64,000 bases of DNA from Nocardioides sp. dk884. GTDB taxonomy: Bacteria; Actinomycetota; Actinomycetes; Propionibacteriales; Nocardioidaceae. The notes under the pieces are model-generated. The model ran no database searches. It saw nothing but the letters and a program-made list of their open reading frames with translations, and was not told where the DNA came from. The DNA lies in NCBI RefSeq assembly GCF_009557055.1, contig NZ_CP045649.1:901001-965000 (forward strand), given 5' to 3'. Positions 55,619 through 64,000 of this stretch are shown piece by piece (the stretch's first letter is position 1; every line of letters starts with the position of its first letter). Position numbers and translations under genes: made by a program.

Positions 55619-56701
55619 ATGTCAGCCCAAGGCACCCCGCAGGATCCCGAGCAGCCCGGCCCCACCAGCAGGGGATCCACGCCGGCGCTGGCGATCGACC
55701 CGCGGCGCTCGATGGTCCGGGCCGTGGCCTGGGTCCTCGGCGTGCTGTTCTTGCAGTTCGCGTTCATCTACAGCTATGTCGCGGCGTTCCACGACCCCAC
55801 GCCGCACCAGCTCGAGGTGCAGGTGGTCGCGCCGGAGTTCGGCGGCAGCCAGGCCCAGCAGCTGGTCGACCAGCTCAACGGGCTCTCCGGCGACCCCCTG
55901 GACGCCTCGCTCGCGGATTCCGAGTCGGAGGCGCGCGAGGACGTCCGCGATGGCGACGACGTCGCGGCCCTCGTGCTGCGCCCGGCGAAGAGCACCGACC
56001 TGTTGCTGATCGCCTCCGGCGGCGGTGTCTCGGTCGAGGAGGCCGCCTCGGGAGTCCTCACCCAGGTGGTCGAGGAGCAGCGGCGGGGCGTGGAGAAGGA
56101 GGACCTGGTGCCGCTGCAGAGCGGCGACGCCCGCGGCCTCACCGGCTTCTACCTCGTGGTCGGCTGGGCAGTCGGGGCCTACCTCTTCCCGACCGTGGTG
56201 GCGCTGGCGCGCGGGGACCGGCCCCGCTCGGTGCGCACGGCGCTGATCCGGCTGGCCGCGCTGGTGCCCTACGCCCTGGCCTCCGGGTTCGGCGGCGCGC
56301 TGATCGTCGGCCCGCTGCTGGACGCCCAGACCGGGCACTTCTGGCAGCTCGGCCTGCTCGGAACGGCCGTGTCGTTCTCGATCGCCGCGCTGGCGATCGG
56401 GCTCGAGGCGCTGCTCGGGGTGATCGGGATCGGGGTGACGCTGCTGCTCATCGTGATCATCGGCAACCCGAGCTCGGGCGGGGCGTTCCAGGCCGGCGTG
56501 ATGCCCGCCTTCTGGCGGGTGGTCGGCGAGTGGATCCCGACCGGCGCCGGCGTGGACGGGGTGCGCCAGATCGTCTACTTCGGCTCCGACGACCTGACCC
56601 GGCCGCTGCTCGTGCTCGCGGCGTACGCCGTGGCGGGCATCGTCCTCACGCTGCTCGTCTCAGGGCGGGGCCGGCGACCGGAGCTGTTGATGAGCGCCTG
56701 A
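55619..56701 (+). CDS. YhgE/Pip-like or ABC-2-type membrane protein (DUF3533-like)
   Basis: 360 aa. One N-terminal helix (34-56), a large extracellular domain (57-165, 'HQLEVQVVAPEFGGSQAQQLVDQLN'), then five helices, with 'GNPSSGGAFQAGVMPAFWRVVGEWIPTGAGVDGVRQIVYF' matching the conserved segment of YhgE/Pip/SNG1 proteins. AAGGAG lies 5 nt before ATG. Probably export or phage-receptor-like, function unknown. Confidence 0.8.
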   Translation: MSAQGTPQDPEQPGPTSRGSTPALAIDPRRSMVRAVAWVLGVLFLQFAFIYSYVAAFHDPTPHQLEVQVVAPEFGGSQAQQLVDQLNGLSGDPLDASLADSESEAREDVRDGDDVAALVLRPAKSTDLLLIASGGGVSVEEAASGVLTQVVEEQRRGVEKEDLVPLQSGDARGLTGFYLVVGWAVGAYLFPTVVALARGDRPRSVRTALIRLAALVPYALASGFGGALIVGPLLDAQTGHFWQLGLLGTAVSFSIAALAIGLEALLGVIGIGVTLLLIVIIGNPSSGGAFQAGVMPAFWRVVGEWIPTGAGVDGVRQIVYFGSDDLTRPLLVLAAYAVAGIVLTLLVSGRGRRPELLMSA

Positions 56702-56725
56702 TCCGGTCGCCCGAGAGTCGGCATC

Positions 56726-57646
56726 ATGGCGGAGCAGCCCGCACCTGCTGGTGACGTCCCGCGCGCACACCCCGCGCGCTGGGCGCTGCGCCAGGTCGAG
56801 CGGTCCGGGCTGTTCACGACCCGGGTGACCTGGCGGGCCCCGGACGGCACGATGGCCCGGTGGGAGTCGCGCTCGGCACGACGCCGGGGGCGCGTGGAGC
56901 TGCTCGACGCGACGGGAAGGACCACCGGCTTCGTCGAGGCGGCGCCGGCGACCGCCCGCCGACTGGCTCGGGCCAACCTGCTGGCCGGGACCGCCTTCAT
57001 CGTCGGTGGCGGCCTCTTCGCGCTCGGTGCGCTGCTAGCGCAGCTCGACGTCGGCAGTGTGCGGCACGTCGACACGGTGTACCTCGTCGGCGGGGCCTTC
57101 TTCAGCGTCGGCGGCTACGTGTCGTTGCTGCAGGCCTCCAACACGCCCACCGACCTCGACGAGAACGGCTCGCTGTCCTCGCCGCGGTGGCGTTGGTTCG
57201 CCCTCGAGCCCCGCCAGATCGGCTGGTTGAGCGCGGCGGTGCTGTTCACTGGCACGCTCGTCTTCGGGGCCAGCCTCGTGGCGGCGTTCGCCTCGCACCT
57301 CACGCCTCGCCAGACCGACGGTTGGATCTGGCTCCCGGACATCGTCGGCTGTGTCTGCTTCCTTGTCTCGGGCCACCTCGCCCTCGTCGAGGTCGGGCAC
57401 GGGGTGATCTGGCGGATCGTCAACGACCTCGGCTGGTGGATCGTCGGGGTGAACCAGCTCGGGTCGATCATCTTCTTCGTGGCCGGGCTCGCCTCGTTCA
57501 CCCTCCCGGCCACCTCCACCGACCTGGACCCGGGCCTGGCCAACTGGGGAACCTTTGCCGGCTCGGTGTGCTTCGCCGTGGCCGGGGGGCTGCAGCTGTT
57601 CGAACGGCCGAAGGCCAGCCCAGCGCCGACTCGCCACCGGCGCTGA
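56726..57646 (+). CDS. Multi-pass membrane protein, YrhK-like
   Basis: 306 aa. Soluble N-terminal 75 residues, then about seven helices in pairs with polar 'GGAFFSVGGYVSLLQASN' and 'VNQLGSIIFFVAGLASF' segments, the latter like the YrhK domain. It follows the YhgE-like gene by 24 bp on the same strand, so the two probably form an operon. Function unknown. Confidence 0.7.
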   Translation: MAEQPAPAGDVPRAHPARWALRQVERSGLFTTRVTWRAPDGTMARWESRSARRRGRVELLDATGRTTGFVEAAPATARRLARANLLAGTAFIVGGGLFALGALLAQLDVGSVRHVDTVYLVGGAFFSVGGYVSLLQASNTPTDLDENGSLSSPRWRWFALEPRQIGWLSAAVLFTGTLVFGASLVAAFASHLTPRQTDGWIWLPDIVGCVCFLVSGHLALVEVGHGVIWRIVNDLGWWIVGVNQLGSIIFFVAGLASFTLPATSTDLDPGLANWGTFAGSVCFAVAGGLQLFERPKASPAPTRHRR

Positions 57647-57697
57647 GCGACGCCTCCCGCCCGGCGCGGACAGCGCCGTGACGCCGCGCCGACGCCC

Positions 57698-57703
57698 TAG
57701 CAT
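57698..57703 (+). promoter_or_regulatory. -10 box, leaderless promoter of the lipoprotein gene
   Basis: TAGCAT, 7 nt before GTG 57711. The ATG inside the box (57702) is in frame but would lie upstream of the transcript start. Confidence 0.45.
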
Positions 57704-57710
57704 GCGGCTC

Positions 57711-58397
57711 GTGATCCTCTCCGACGCTGGACCCGCCCTTCCTTCGCTCCGATGCGGACGGCGGCGCGGCCGCCACATGGGGTGGGTGCTTTCCCTGGCC
57801 CTCGGCGCCGGGGCCCTGGCCGGCTGCGGTGACGACGAGGCGAGTCCGACGGACGCCCGGGCGACGGGTGTGCCCGCGCACTATGCCGACGCGATCGCCG
57901 AGGGCCTCGAGCGCTATCCGGAGATCGGCCGGACGGGGATGGGCGACTTCCAGTGGGACTGCCCCCTGGAGACCGAGATCGAGGTCGACGGCGAGGAGCA
58001 CGACGACGTCCTGCACACGACGTTCTTCGGCCCGATGGAGGAGGTCCACCTCGTCGAGTGCAGCTTCCACGAACCGTTCTCGGTGAGCCTGGCCTACGCG
58101 GAGGCGGAGAGCGACGAGGCGTTCACGGCGCTCGAGTCCGCGACCGGCGCCGTCGAGCAGTCGGGCAACGAACAGACCGAGGAGACCATCACCGTGGGTG
58201 AGCGGGACTTCGTGGTGGTCCACACCGATTTCCCGACCAACCCCGCGGCCGACTTCAACCTGACCGCCCACCACCTCGACCCGGAGACCCGCTCGCGGAC
58301 CACGCTGGAGGTCTCCGGCAGCAGCGACGGTCTCAGCGAGGAGTACGACGAGCGTGCCGTCGCCGAGGACCTGGCGGCGATCCTGTCCGCGGGCTGA
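57711..58397 (+). CDS. Lipoprotein of unknown function
   Basis: 228 aa from GTG 57711. Basic n-region RCGRRRGRH, hydrophobic core, lipobox LAGC (Cys39). The mature part is acidic with CPLE/VECSF cysteines and a late segment 'EEYDERAVAEDLAAIL'. This plan resembles small actinobacterial LpqN-type lipoproteins but no family is assigned. Confidence 0.72.
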   Translation: MILSDAGPALPSLRCGRRRGRHMGWVLSLALGAGALAGCGDDEASPTDARATGVPAHYADAIAEGLERYPEIGRTGMGDFQWDCPLETEIEVDGEEHDDVLHTTFFGPMEEVHLVECSFHEPFSVSLAYAEAESDEAFTALESATGAVEQSGNEQTEETITVGERDFVVVHTDFPTNPAADFNLTAHHLDPETRSRTTLEVSGSSDGLSEEYDERAVAEDLAAILSAG

Positions 58398-58478
58398 GCC
58401 TGCGCCTCGCTCAGCCGACCCCGCGGCGTGGCGCACCGAGATCGGCTGGCCGGTCTTCCGCGTGGCAGCATGCGCCCC

Positions 58479-58943
58479 GTGACCGACTCCGAGGCGAGGG
58501 GCATGCCGCCCGCCCCGCACCCGTCGTACCGCTGTCGGGTGGGCGAGGCGGACGCCGCACTCGACCAACGGCTCTCCGATGAGCTCGACCGGGTCAACGC
58601 CGAGGCCACGCGCGGCACCGAGCCCGCCCGCGAGCTCACCGTGAGCCTGCATGACGATGCCGGCGAGCTCGCCGCGGGCATGAGCGGCTGGACCTGGGGC
58701 GTCGCTGCCGGCATCGCGATGACCTGGGTGCGCGCCGGGGATCGCGGCGCCGGCCTGGGCGCCCGGCTGCTCGAGGAGTTCGAGGTCGAGGCCCGACGTC
58801 GCGGCTGCCAGCACGTGTACGTCACCTCCTTCACCTTCCAGGCGCCGCAGTTCTATGTGCGCCACGGCTACCGCGAGCTCTTCCGCTGGGAGGACGTGCC
58901 GGTCGTCGGCGCCGCCGACGTGCACCTGCGCAAGGACCTCTGA
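58479..58943 (+). CDS. GNAT-family N-acetyltransferase
   Basis: 154 aa. Acetyl-CoA loop in AMTWVRAGDRGAGLGARLLEEFEVEARRRG (V-R-x-x-x-R-G-x-G-x), then HVYVTSFTFQAPQFYVRHGYRELFR, the usual C-terminal beta-bulge segment. Start is uncertain: GTG 58479 preferred, ATG 58470 or 58503 possible. Substrate unknown. Confidence 0.82.
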   Translation: MTDSEARGMPPAPHPSYRCRVGEADAALDQRLSDELDRVNAEATRGTEPARELTVSLHDDAGELAAGMSGWTWGVAAGIAMTWVRAGDRGAGLGARLLEEFEVEARRRGCQHVYVTSFTFQAPQFYVRHGYRELFRWEDVPVVGAADVHLRKDL

Positions 58944-58962
58944 AGGGCCTCTTGCGGCACCT

Positions 58963-58990
58963 CCGGAGCGTGACGCAGAACGCGCTCCGG
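58963..58990 (+). terminator. Terminator-like hairpin after the GNAT gene
   Basis: CCGGAGCG / CGCTCCGG with a 12-nt loop, 20 bp past the stop. Confidence 0.5.
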
Positions 58991-59340
58991 CCCCGTGAAC
59001 CGGGCCGGTCGCCGACCTACCATCGAAGGTGAGTTCCGGTGGGGGAGACATCCTCCCGGAGCGGCAGCACTCGCTGTCTCGAGAGTCATCCGGCAGCGAC
59101 ACGCCCGGGCTGAGCGAGCGACCTCGCCCCCGTCTTGCTGTCGACGCCCGCACGACCACGGCTCAGGTCCGGCCACGCACGCGGCGTGGGCGGGCTTGGT
59201 TCCGGCGCTGCCGTCTGCGCTGACGGCGCCCCGAGCGTCCGGGCCGTGGTCCTCCGCCGCGGCGTGCACGCGTGCCCGCGACCAGGCACGCGTGTCCAGC
59301 CCTGGCCCGAGCCCCCGCAACCGACACGGAGGTCACCTGC
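58991..59340. other. Intergenic region before the D-Ala-D-Ala carboxypeptidase gene
   Basis: About 350 bp with no credible gene. A TACCAT box at 59020 may be a -10, which would give a leader of about 310 nt. No riboswitch motif was recognised. Confidence 0.35.
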
Positions 59341-60825
59341 ATGCTGCGCCGCGCGCGCACCCCTCTGCGCTCCAGGCTCCAGCGCAACCGAAGGACGATC
59401 GCGGCCACCGCCGCCACCGCCGCCCTCGTGGCCACCGGGGCGGTGACACCCGCCCTGACCACCCCCTCGCACGACGACACGCCCTCGCGGGTCGAGGCCA
59501 TCCAGCGGTTGCCTCGGATCGGGCAGGAGGGCCAGAAGCGCTCCGAGCGCTCCGAGCACTCCGAGCACTCCCAGCGGGCCAAGCGCACCCAGCAGAGCCG
59601 GCACGCGCAGCGGGTCCGGACCGGCTCGCAGCCCGCCCAGGCCACGAAGGCTGCGAGGGCCGCGAAGGCCGCGAAGGCCGCGAAGGCCAGGCCCACCGGC
59701 GCGGACCGGACGATCGCCGCCAAGCTCCGCACGCGGATCAAGAACGACCAGCTCGGCGCCAAGGTCACCGGCCACGTCGCTGACGTGGACAGCGGTCGCG
59801 CCGTGTGGTCCGCGGGCGGGCACCAGGCGATGATGCCCGCCTCGACCACCAAGATCGGCACGGCGGTCGCCGCGCTGAAGGCGCTCGGCCCGGACCACCA
59901 GCTGACCACCGACGTGCGCCTCGAGGACCAGACGATCACCCTCGTCGGGGGTGGCGACGAGCTGCTCACCAGCGGCGACCTGAGCGCGCTGGCCGCGAAG
60001 ACCGCCCGGCAGGTGAAGAAGCGGACGCCGTACCACCTGCGCGTCGACGACAGCCTGTTCGAGCAGCCGTCGATGAGCCCGGGCTGGTCCGGCGGCTACT
60101 ACCCGGGCAACGTCACCCCGGTCCGCTCCTTGGTCGTCGACCAGCACCAGGTGATGGACACCGCGATCGACGCCGGCCACGTCTTCGCCACCGAGCTGCG
60201 CGAGCGAGGCGTCAAGGTCGCCGACGTACGGCGGGGGAAGGCGTCCGAGGAGGCCACCAGCGTCGCTGCGCACCACACCCCGGTCTCCGACGTCGTGATC
60301 CAGATGCTGCTCTACTCCGACAACGACCTGGCCGAGGGCCTGCAGCGGCTGACCGCCGTCGAGCTGGGCCTGCCGGCGACCTGGCGCGGTGGTGCCCAGG
60401 CGCAGATGAAGATGTTCCGCGACCTCGGCGTCGACACCCGCGGGATGAAGCTGTACGACGGCTCCGGGCTCTCGCGGGCCGACCGGATCTCCGCGGCCAA
60501 CCTCGTCTCGATCCTGCAGGCCGCCTACACCAAGGGGCGCCACACCACGATGTGGCCGCTGAAGCAGGGCCTGCCGCTGGCCGGCGCCAGCGGGACGCTG
60601 GACGACAGCTACGGCCGGTTCGTCACCCAGCAGTCCTACCGCGCGGCCGGGAAGGTGCGCGGCAAGACCGGCTCGCTGCACGACGTGATCACCCTCGCCG
60701 GGGTGACCCGCGGCGCCGACGGGCGGATGAAGGCCTACGCGTTCATGCAGAACGGCGCGCCGAGCAGCCTGAGCATCCGGCAGGGCTTCGACGGGCTGGC
60801 CGCGACCGTGCACGGCAGCTGGTGA
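59341..60825 (+). CDS. dacB: D-alanyl-D-alanine carboxypeptidase, S13 family (PBP4/DacB-like)
   Basis: 494 aa. Signal peptide about 1-40; a low-complexity linker (70-125) with SERSEHSEHSQ and AKAAKAAKA repeats; catalytic motifs SxxK in PASTTKIG (Ser168, Lys171), SDN in YSDNDLAEG (Ser326) and KTG in RGKTGSL (Lys442). It trims the terminal D-Ala of peptidoglycan stem peptides outside the membrane. GGAGG lies 9 nt before ATG 59341. The linker is encoded by imperfect DNA repeats and is probably variable in length. Confidence 0.92.
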   Translation: MLRRARTPLRSRLQRNRRTIAATAATAALVATGAVTPALTTPSHDDTPSRVEAIQRLPRIGQEGQKRSERSEHSEHSQRAKRTQQSRHAQRVRTGSQPAQATKAARAAKAAKAAKARPTGADRTIAAKLRTRIKNDQLGAKVTGHVADVDSGRAVWSAGGHQAMMPASTTKIGTAVAALKALGPDHQLTTDVRLEDQTITLVGGGDELLTSGDLSALAAKTARQVKKRTPYHLRVDDSLFEQPSMSPGWSGGYYPGNVTPVRSLVVDQHQVMDTAIDAGHVFATELRERGVKVADVRRGKASEEATSVAAHHTPVSDVVIQMLLYSDNDLAEGLQRLTAVELGLPATWRGGAQAQMKMFRDLGVDTRGMKLYDGSGLSRADRISAANLVSILQAAYTKGRHTTMWPLKQGLPLAGASGTLDDSYGRFVTQQSYRAAGKVRGKTGSLHDVITLAGVTRGADGRMKAYAFMQNGAPSSLSIRQGFDGLAATVHGSW

Positions 60826-60858
60826 CCCCGCACTGACCGCCCGCAGCTGAGCGCGAGC

Positions 60859-63699
60859 TCAGGTGGCCCCGGCCGCACCCGCGGCCGGGACCCGCCGGCG
60901 TCCGAGCGCGCGCAGCACGATCTTGCGCACCTCGTCGTACCAGAGCACGACGGAGGCGAGCGCCACGCAGACGGCCCAGTGGGCCGGGTCCAGCGCGGCG
61001 GTGCCGAAGGCGACCTGGAGGAACGACAGCTCCACCACCGCGACCTGGAGGACCACGCCGAGGGCGATGGCGAGCCACAGCCACCGGTTGGCGAACAGGC
61101 CGTGGAACGCGCTGGTCGTCTCCGAGCGGGCGTTGAGCGCGTTGAAGAGCTGGGCCAGCACCAGGGTGGTGAACCCCGCGGTGCGGGCGACCTCGAGGGA
61201 GTCCTCGCCGTCGACCAGCCCGCCGGGCAGGAACACGTCGATCGAGAACAGGGTGATCAGGGCCATCACCAGGCCGACGGACACGATCCCGGCCCACATC
61301 CGTCCGTCGATGGCTCGATCGGTCAGCCGCCGCGGACGGCGCGCCATCACGTCGTCGATCTCGGGGTCCACGCCCATCGCCAGCGCCGGCGTCGAGTCGG
61401 TGATCAGGTTGATCCACAGGATCTGGGTCGCCAGCAGGGGGAGCACGAGGGCATCGGTGTCGTCGGCGTCGGTGAGGCCGATCGCCCCCGCGAGCAGCAC
61501 GCCGAGGAAGACGGTGAGGACCTCGCCCATGTTGGAGGACAGCAGGTAGCGCAGGAACTTCTTGATGTTCTCGAAGATCACCCGGCCCTGCCGGACCGCG
61601 GCGACGATCGTGGTGAAGTTGTCGTCGGCGAGGATCATCCGGGCCGCCTCCTTCGTCACCTCCGTCCCGGTGATGCCCATCGCGACGCCGATGTCGGCCG
61701 ACTTCAGGGCCGGCGCGTCGTTGACACCGTCGCCGGTCATCGCGACCACCTCGCCATCGGCCTGCAGGCAGTCGACCAGCCGGAGCTTGTGCTGCGGGGC
61801 CACCCGCGCATAGACCGAGACCTCGCGGGCGACCTCCCGCAGCGCCTCGTCGTCCAGGCCGTCGAGCTCGACACCGGTGAGCACCCGGGCCTCCGGAGCG
61901 ACGATCCCGAGATCGGCGGCGATCCGCCGCGCGGTGGCGGGATGGTCGCCGGTGATCATCACGACCCGGATGCCCGCGCGGTGCGCCTCGGCGATCGCGG
62001 GCGCCACCTCCTCGCGGGGCGGGTCGATGATGCCGACCATCCCGACCCAGACGAGGTCGCGCTCCCAGGACTCGTCCGGGTCGCCGGTCCCCGGTACTCC
62101 GGCCCGCTCCCCGAGGGGGCGGTAGGCCACGCCGAGGGTGCGGAACGCCTCGCGCGAGAGTCGGTCGACCTCCGCCATCGCCGCGGCGCGGTCCTCCTCG
62201 GTGAGCGGCACGGTCGACGCTCCGACCTGGCGGCGGGTGCAGCGGCTGATCAGCACGTCGGGCGCGCCCTTGGCGTACAGCACCTGCCGGTCCTCGGCGT
62301 CGGCGATGAGGACCGACATCATCTTGCGCTCGGAGGTGAACGGGATCTCCGCGAGACGGCGGAACCGCCCGTCCGGCTCGGCCTCGGCCTTGCGGGCGGC
62401 GACCAGGAACGCCGCCTCGGTGGGGTCGCCCACCACCTCCCACTCCCCGTCGCGCTCGGACAGCTGGGCGTCGTTGGCCAGCGAACCGCCCGACAGCACC
62501 AGCCGGGCCTCGGCACGCTGGTCCGCAGCCAGCGGGCGGCCGTCGGCGAGGACCTCGCCGTCGGGGCGGTAGCCGATCCCGGTGACCTCGGCACGGCCGG
62601 AGGCGGTGACGAGGCGCTGGATCGTCATCTCGTTGCGGGTCAGGGTGCCGGTCTTGTCGGTGCAGATCACCGTGGCCGAGCCCAGCGCCTCCACCGAGCT
62701 GAGGCGCTTGACCACTGCGTTGCGCCGGGCCATCCGTTGCACGCCGATCGCGAGCACCACCGACAGGATCGTCGGCAGACCCTCCGGTACGGCGGCCACC
62801 GCGAGCGAGACCCCGAGCAGCAGCACCTCGACGAGGTCGTCGGGGTCGGTGATGCCGTCGAACCAGATGATGGTGACCACCACGACCACGGCGATGACGA
62901 CCACCGCGGTGCCGAGCATCCGGCTGATCCGGTGGATCTCCTGTTGCAGGGGAGTGGGGTCCTCGGTGGTCGCCTCGAGCATCTCGGCGACCGCGCCCAT
63001 CTCGGTGCCCATCCCCACGGCGGTGACCACCGCGCGCCCGGTGCCCTGGGCGACCGCGGTCCCCTTGAACACCATGTCCAGCCGGTCGCCGAGCGGGGCG
63101 GGCGCGGCGAGGGTGGTCGGGTCCTTGGTCACCGCGGCGCTCTCACCGGTCAACGACGCCTCCTGCACGCGGAGCGCGTTGGCCGAGAGCAGGCGGGCAT
63201 CGGCGCCGACCGCGTCGCCCTCGCCGAGGACGAGCACGTCGCCGCGCACCAGCTCGGCGGACGGCACCTGTCGCAGCCGCCCGTCGCGCAGCACGGTGGA
63301 GGCGGCCGCGGTCATGGTGCGCAGCGCCGCCACCGCATCCGCCGCGCGCTCCTCCTGGACGTAGCCGAGGGCCGCGTTGACCACGACGATCGCGGTGATC
63401 ACCAGCGCGTCGATGGGCACGCCCTCGCTGCCCTCGACGACCCACGCCGCGACCGAGACGACCACCGCGGCGAGCAGCAGATAGATCAGCGGGTCCTGGA
63501 ACTGCGCGAGCACCCGGCGCCAGGCCGGCACCGGCGGGCGCTGCTGGAGCTCGTTGGGGCCGTCCGCGGCAAGGCGGCGTGCCGCCTCCTCGGTGCTCAG
63601 CCCCGTCACGGCATCGACACCGAGGTCCGCCGTCACGGCTTCTGCGTCCAGCAGGGAGGCATCCCGGGCGGGCCCAGCGAGGCCAGGTCCATCGTCCAT
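60859..63699 (-). CDS. P-type cation-translocating ATPase (P2, Ca2+-type)
   Basis: 946 aa. Cation_ATPase_N domain, TGES actuator (SLTGESAAV), helix 4 PEGLPTIL, phosphorylation motif CTDKTGTLTRNEM, nucleotide-domain YAKGAPDVL, hinge TGDGVNDAPALK and C-terminal helices with 'LATQILWINLITDSTPALAMG'. PEGL and the C-terminal N/D motifs suggest SERCA/PMR1-like Ca2+ or Mn2+ export, but Na+/K+ cannot be excluded. ATG 63699 has GGAGG 5 nt upstream; a GTG at 63726 is possible. Confidence 0.93.
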   Translation of the reverse strand: MDDGPGLAGPARDASLLDAEAVTADLGVDAVTGLSTEEAARRLAADGPNELQQRPPVPAWRRVLAQFQDPLIYLLLAAVVVSVAAWVVEGSEGVPIDALVITAIVVVNAALGYVQEERAADAVAALRTMTAAASTVLRDGRLRQVPSAELVRGDVLVLGEGDAVGADARLLSANALRVQEASLTGESAAVTKDPTTLAAPAPLGDRLDMVFKGTAVAQGTGRAVVTAVGMGTEMGAVAEMLEATTEDPTPLQQEIHRISRMLGTAVVVIAVVVVVTIIWFDGITDPDDLVEVLLLGVSLAVAAVPEGLPTILSVVLAIGVQRMARRNAVVKRLSSVEALGSATVICTDKTGTLTRNEMTIQRLVTASGRAEVTGIGYRPDGEVLADGRPLAADQRAEARLVLSGGSLANDAQLSERDGEWEVVGDPTEAAFLVAARKAEAEPDGRFRRLAEIPFTSERKMMSVLIADAEDRQVLYAKGAPDVLISRCTRRQVGASTVPLTEEDRAAAMAEVDRLSREAFRTLGVAYRPLGERAGVPGTGDPDESWERDLVWVGMVGIIDPPREEVAPAIAEAHRAGIRVVMITGDHPATARRIAADLGIVAPEARVLTGVELDGLDDEALREVAREVSVYARVAPQHKLRLVDCLQADGEVVAMTGDGVNDAPALKSADIGVAMGITGTEVTKEAARMILADDNFTTIVAAVRQGRVIFENIKKFLRYLLSSNMGEVLTVFLGVLLAGAIGLTDADDTDALVLPLLATQILWINLITDSTPALAMGVDPEIDDVMARRPRRLTDRAIDGRMWAGIVSVGLVMALITLFSIDVFLPGGLVDGEDSLEVARTAGFTTLVLAQLFNALNARSETTSAFHGLFANRWLWLAIALGVVLQVAVVELSFLQVAFGTAALDPAHWAVCVALASVVLWYDEVRKIVLRALGRRRVPAAGAAGAT

Positions 63700-63792
63700 G
63701 TCGCCCTCCGCGTCCGGCGTGCGCACTGCCGCCAGCGACGCTACGGCGGGCGTCGTACGCCGTGGAGGGTCGTCGTACCCGAGCGGAGGGGG

Positions 63793-64000
63793 TCAGCTGG
63801 TCCAGGTCCAGCTGGCCAGCACCGAGTCGGTGACCTCGGCCCGCTGGGTCGCGCTGACGCTGGGACTGAACGAGAAAGTGGCGATGAAGGCGCCGTCCTG
63901 CCCGGCGAGGTAGAACTGGTCGACCGTGGTGGAGGCACCGTTCATCGATATCGTGGCGCTCAGGTGCGCGGTCTCCTCCCCGTCGACGACGACCCGGTCC
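63793..64000 (-). CDS. C-terminal end of a protein, possibly LpqN/LpqT-like lipoprotein
   Basis: The last 68 codons are in the window: ...LSATISMNGAS..., FYLAGQDGAFIATFSFSPS, VTDSVLASWTWTS then TGA at 63793. The 'f.atfs....r..v.dsVlaSWtW' ending recalls small actinobacterial lipoproteins of the LpqN type that carry a PsbP-like fold. The start lies beyond the right edge. Confidence 0.6.
   Translation of the reverse strand, partial: DRVVVDGEETAHLSATISMNGASTTVDQFYLAGQDGAFIATFSFSPSVSATQRAEVTDSVLASWTWTS

Overview
The window is very GC-rich, densely packed with genes and strongly G/C-biased at third codon positions. Its content points to an actinobacterium, most likely Nocardioidaceae (Nocardioides-like). 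Supporting features are the prfB, ftsE, ftsX, M23 peptidase, smpB and ssrA neighbourhood, a Ku/LigD end-joining set, an actinobacterial tad pilus locus, a DUF222/HNH protein, a c-di-AMP (ydaO) riboswitch before an NlpC/P60 gene, and many genes with a TAnnnT box 6-8 nt before the start codon (leaderless style). The genus is inferred; no rRNA or tRNA gene is present to confirm it.

Layout. 0-1.7 kb: start of a polyprenyl synthetase, idi and a double-VOC protein. 1.8-9.6 kb: MFS exporter, Ku, a coupled SDR/BASS transporter/flavin monooxygenase operon, and a split LigD (ligase ORF plus polymerase ORF). 9.7-16 kb: small secreted protein, orphan OmpR-type regulator, MpaB-like oxygenase, c-di-AMP riboswitch with NlpC/P60 hydrolase, spermidine-synthase-like protein, GAP-family membrane protein, acyl-CoA synthetase.

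16-26.4 kb is the most unusual part. An intact tad locus (cpaF, tadB, tadC, flp, two TadE/F-like genes, TadG-like) lies at 21.7-26.4 kb. A broken tandem copy precedes it: a cpaF 5' fragment at 16.1 kb and a tadC tail, flp and truncated tadE at 21.0-21.6 kb. The middle of the broken copy is replaced by a 4.4 kb islet of lower-GC genes: a DGQHR/DndB-like protein, a YjzC-like small protein, a HigB-type toxin, a HigA-type antitoxin, a SecB-like chaperone (together a toxin-antitoxin-chaperone, TAC, module) and two small phage-like ORFs. Two near-identical 18-bp palindromes sit on two promoters in the islet and look like the antitoxin's operators. The flanking direct repeats of about 650 bp could let the islet recombine out.

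26.4-36.9 kb: small membrane protein, VOC protein, APC permease, truncated IclR, a large secreted protein-arginine deiminase, DUF222/HNH protein, Asp/Glu racemase with TetR, CAP-domain protein, prfB. 37-42.1 kb: a tightly coupled organosulfur-type operon (ABC importer, FMN monooxygenase, aldo/keto reductase) lying between prfB and ftsEX. 42.3-48.7 kb: secreted protein, ftsE, ftsX, M23 peptidase, smpB, DinB-like protein, CNNM/CBS protein. 48.8-53.5 kb: Fe3+-type ABC importer and tmRNA (ssrA). 53.6-64 kb: membrane proteins, HAD phosphatase, lipoprotein, GNAT, D-Ala-D-Ala carboxypeptidase, P-type cation ATPase and the C-terminus of a further gene.

A family of short palindromic repeats starts exactly at the stop codons of three unrelated genes (11.8, 33.6 and 48.7 kb). 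No CRISPR array, transposase or integrase was seen.
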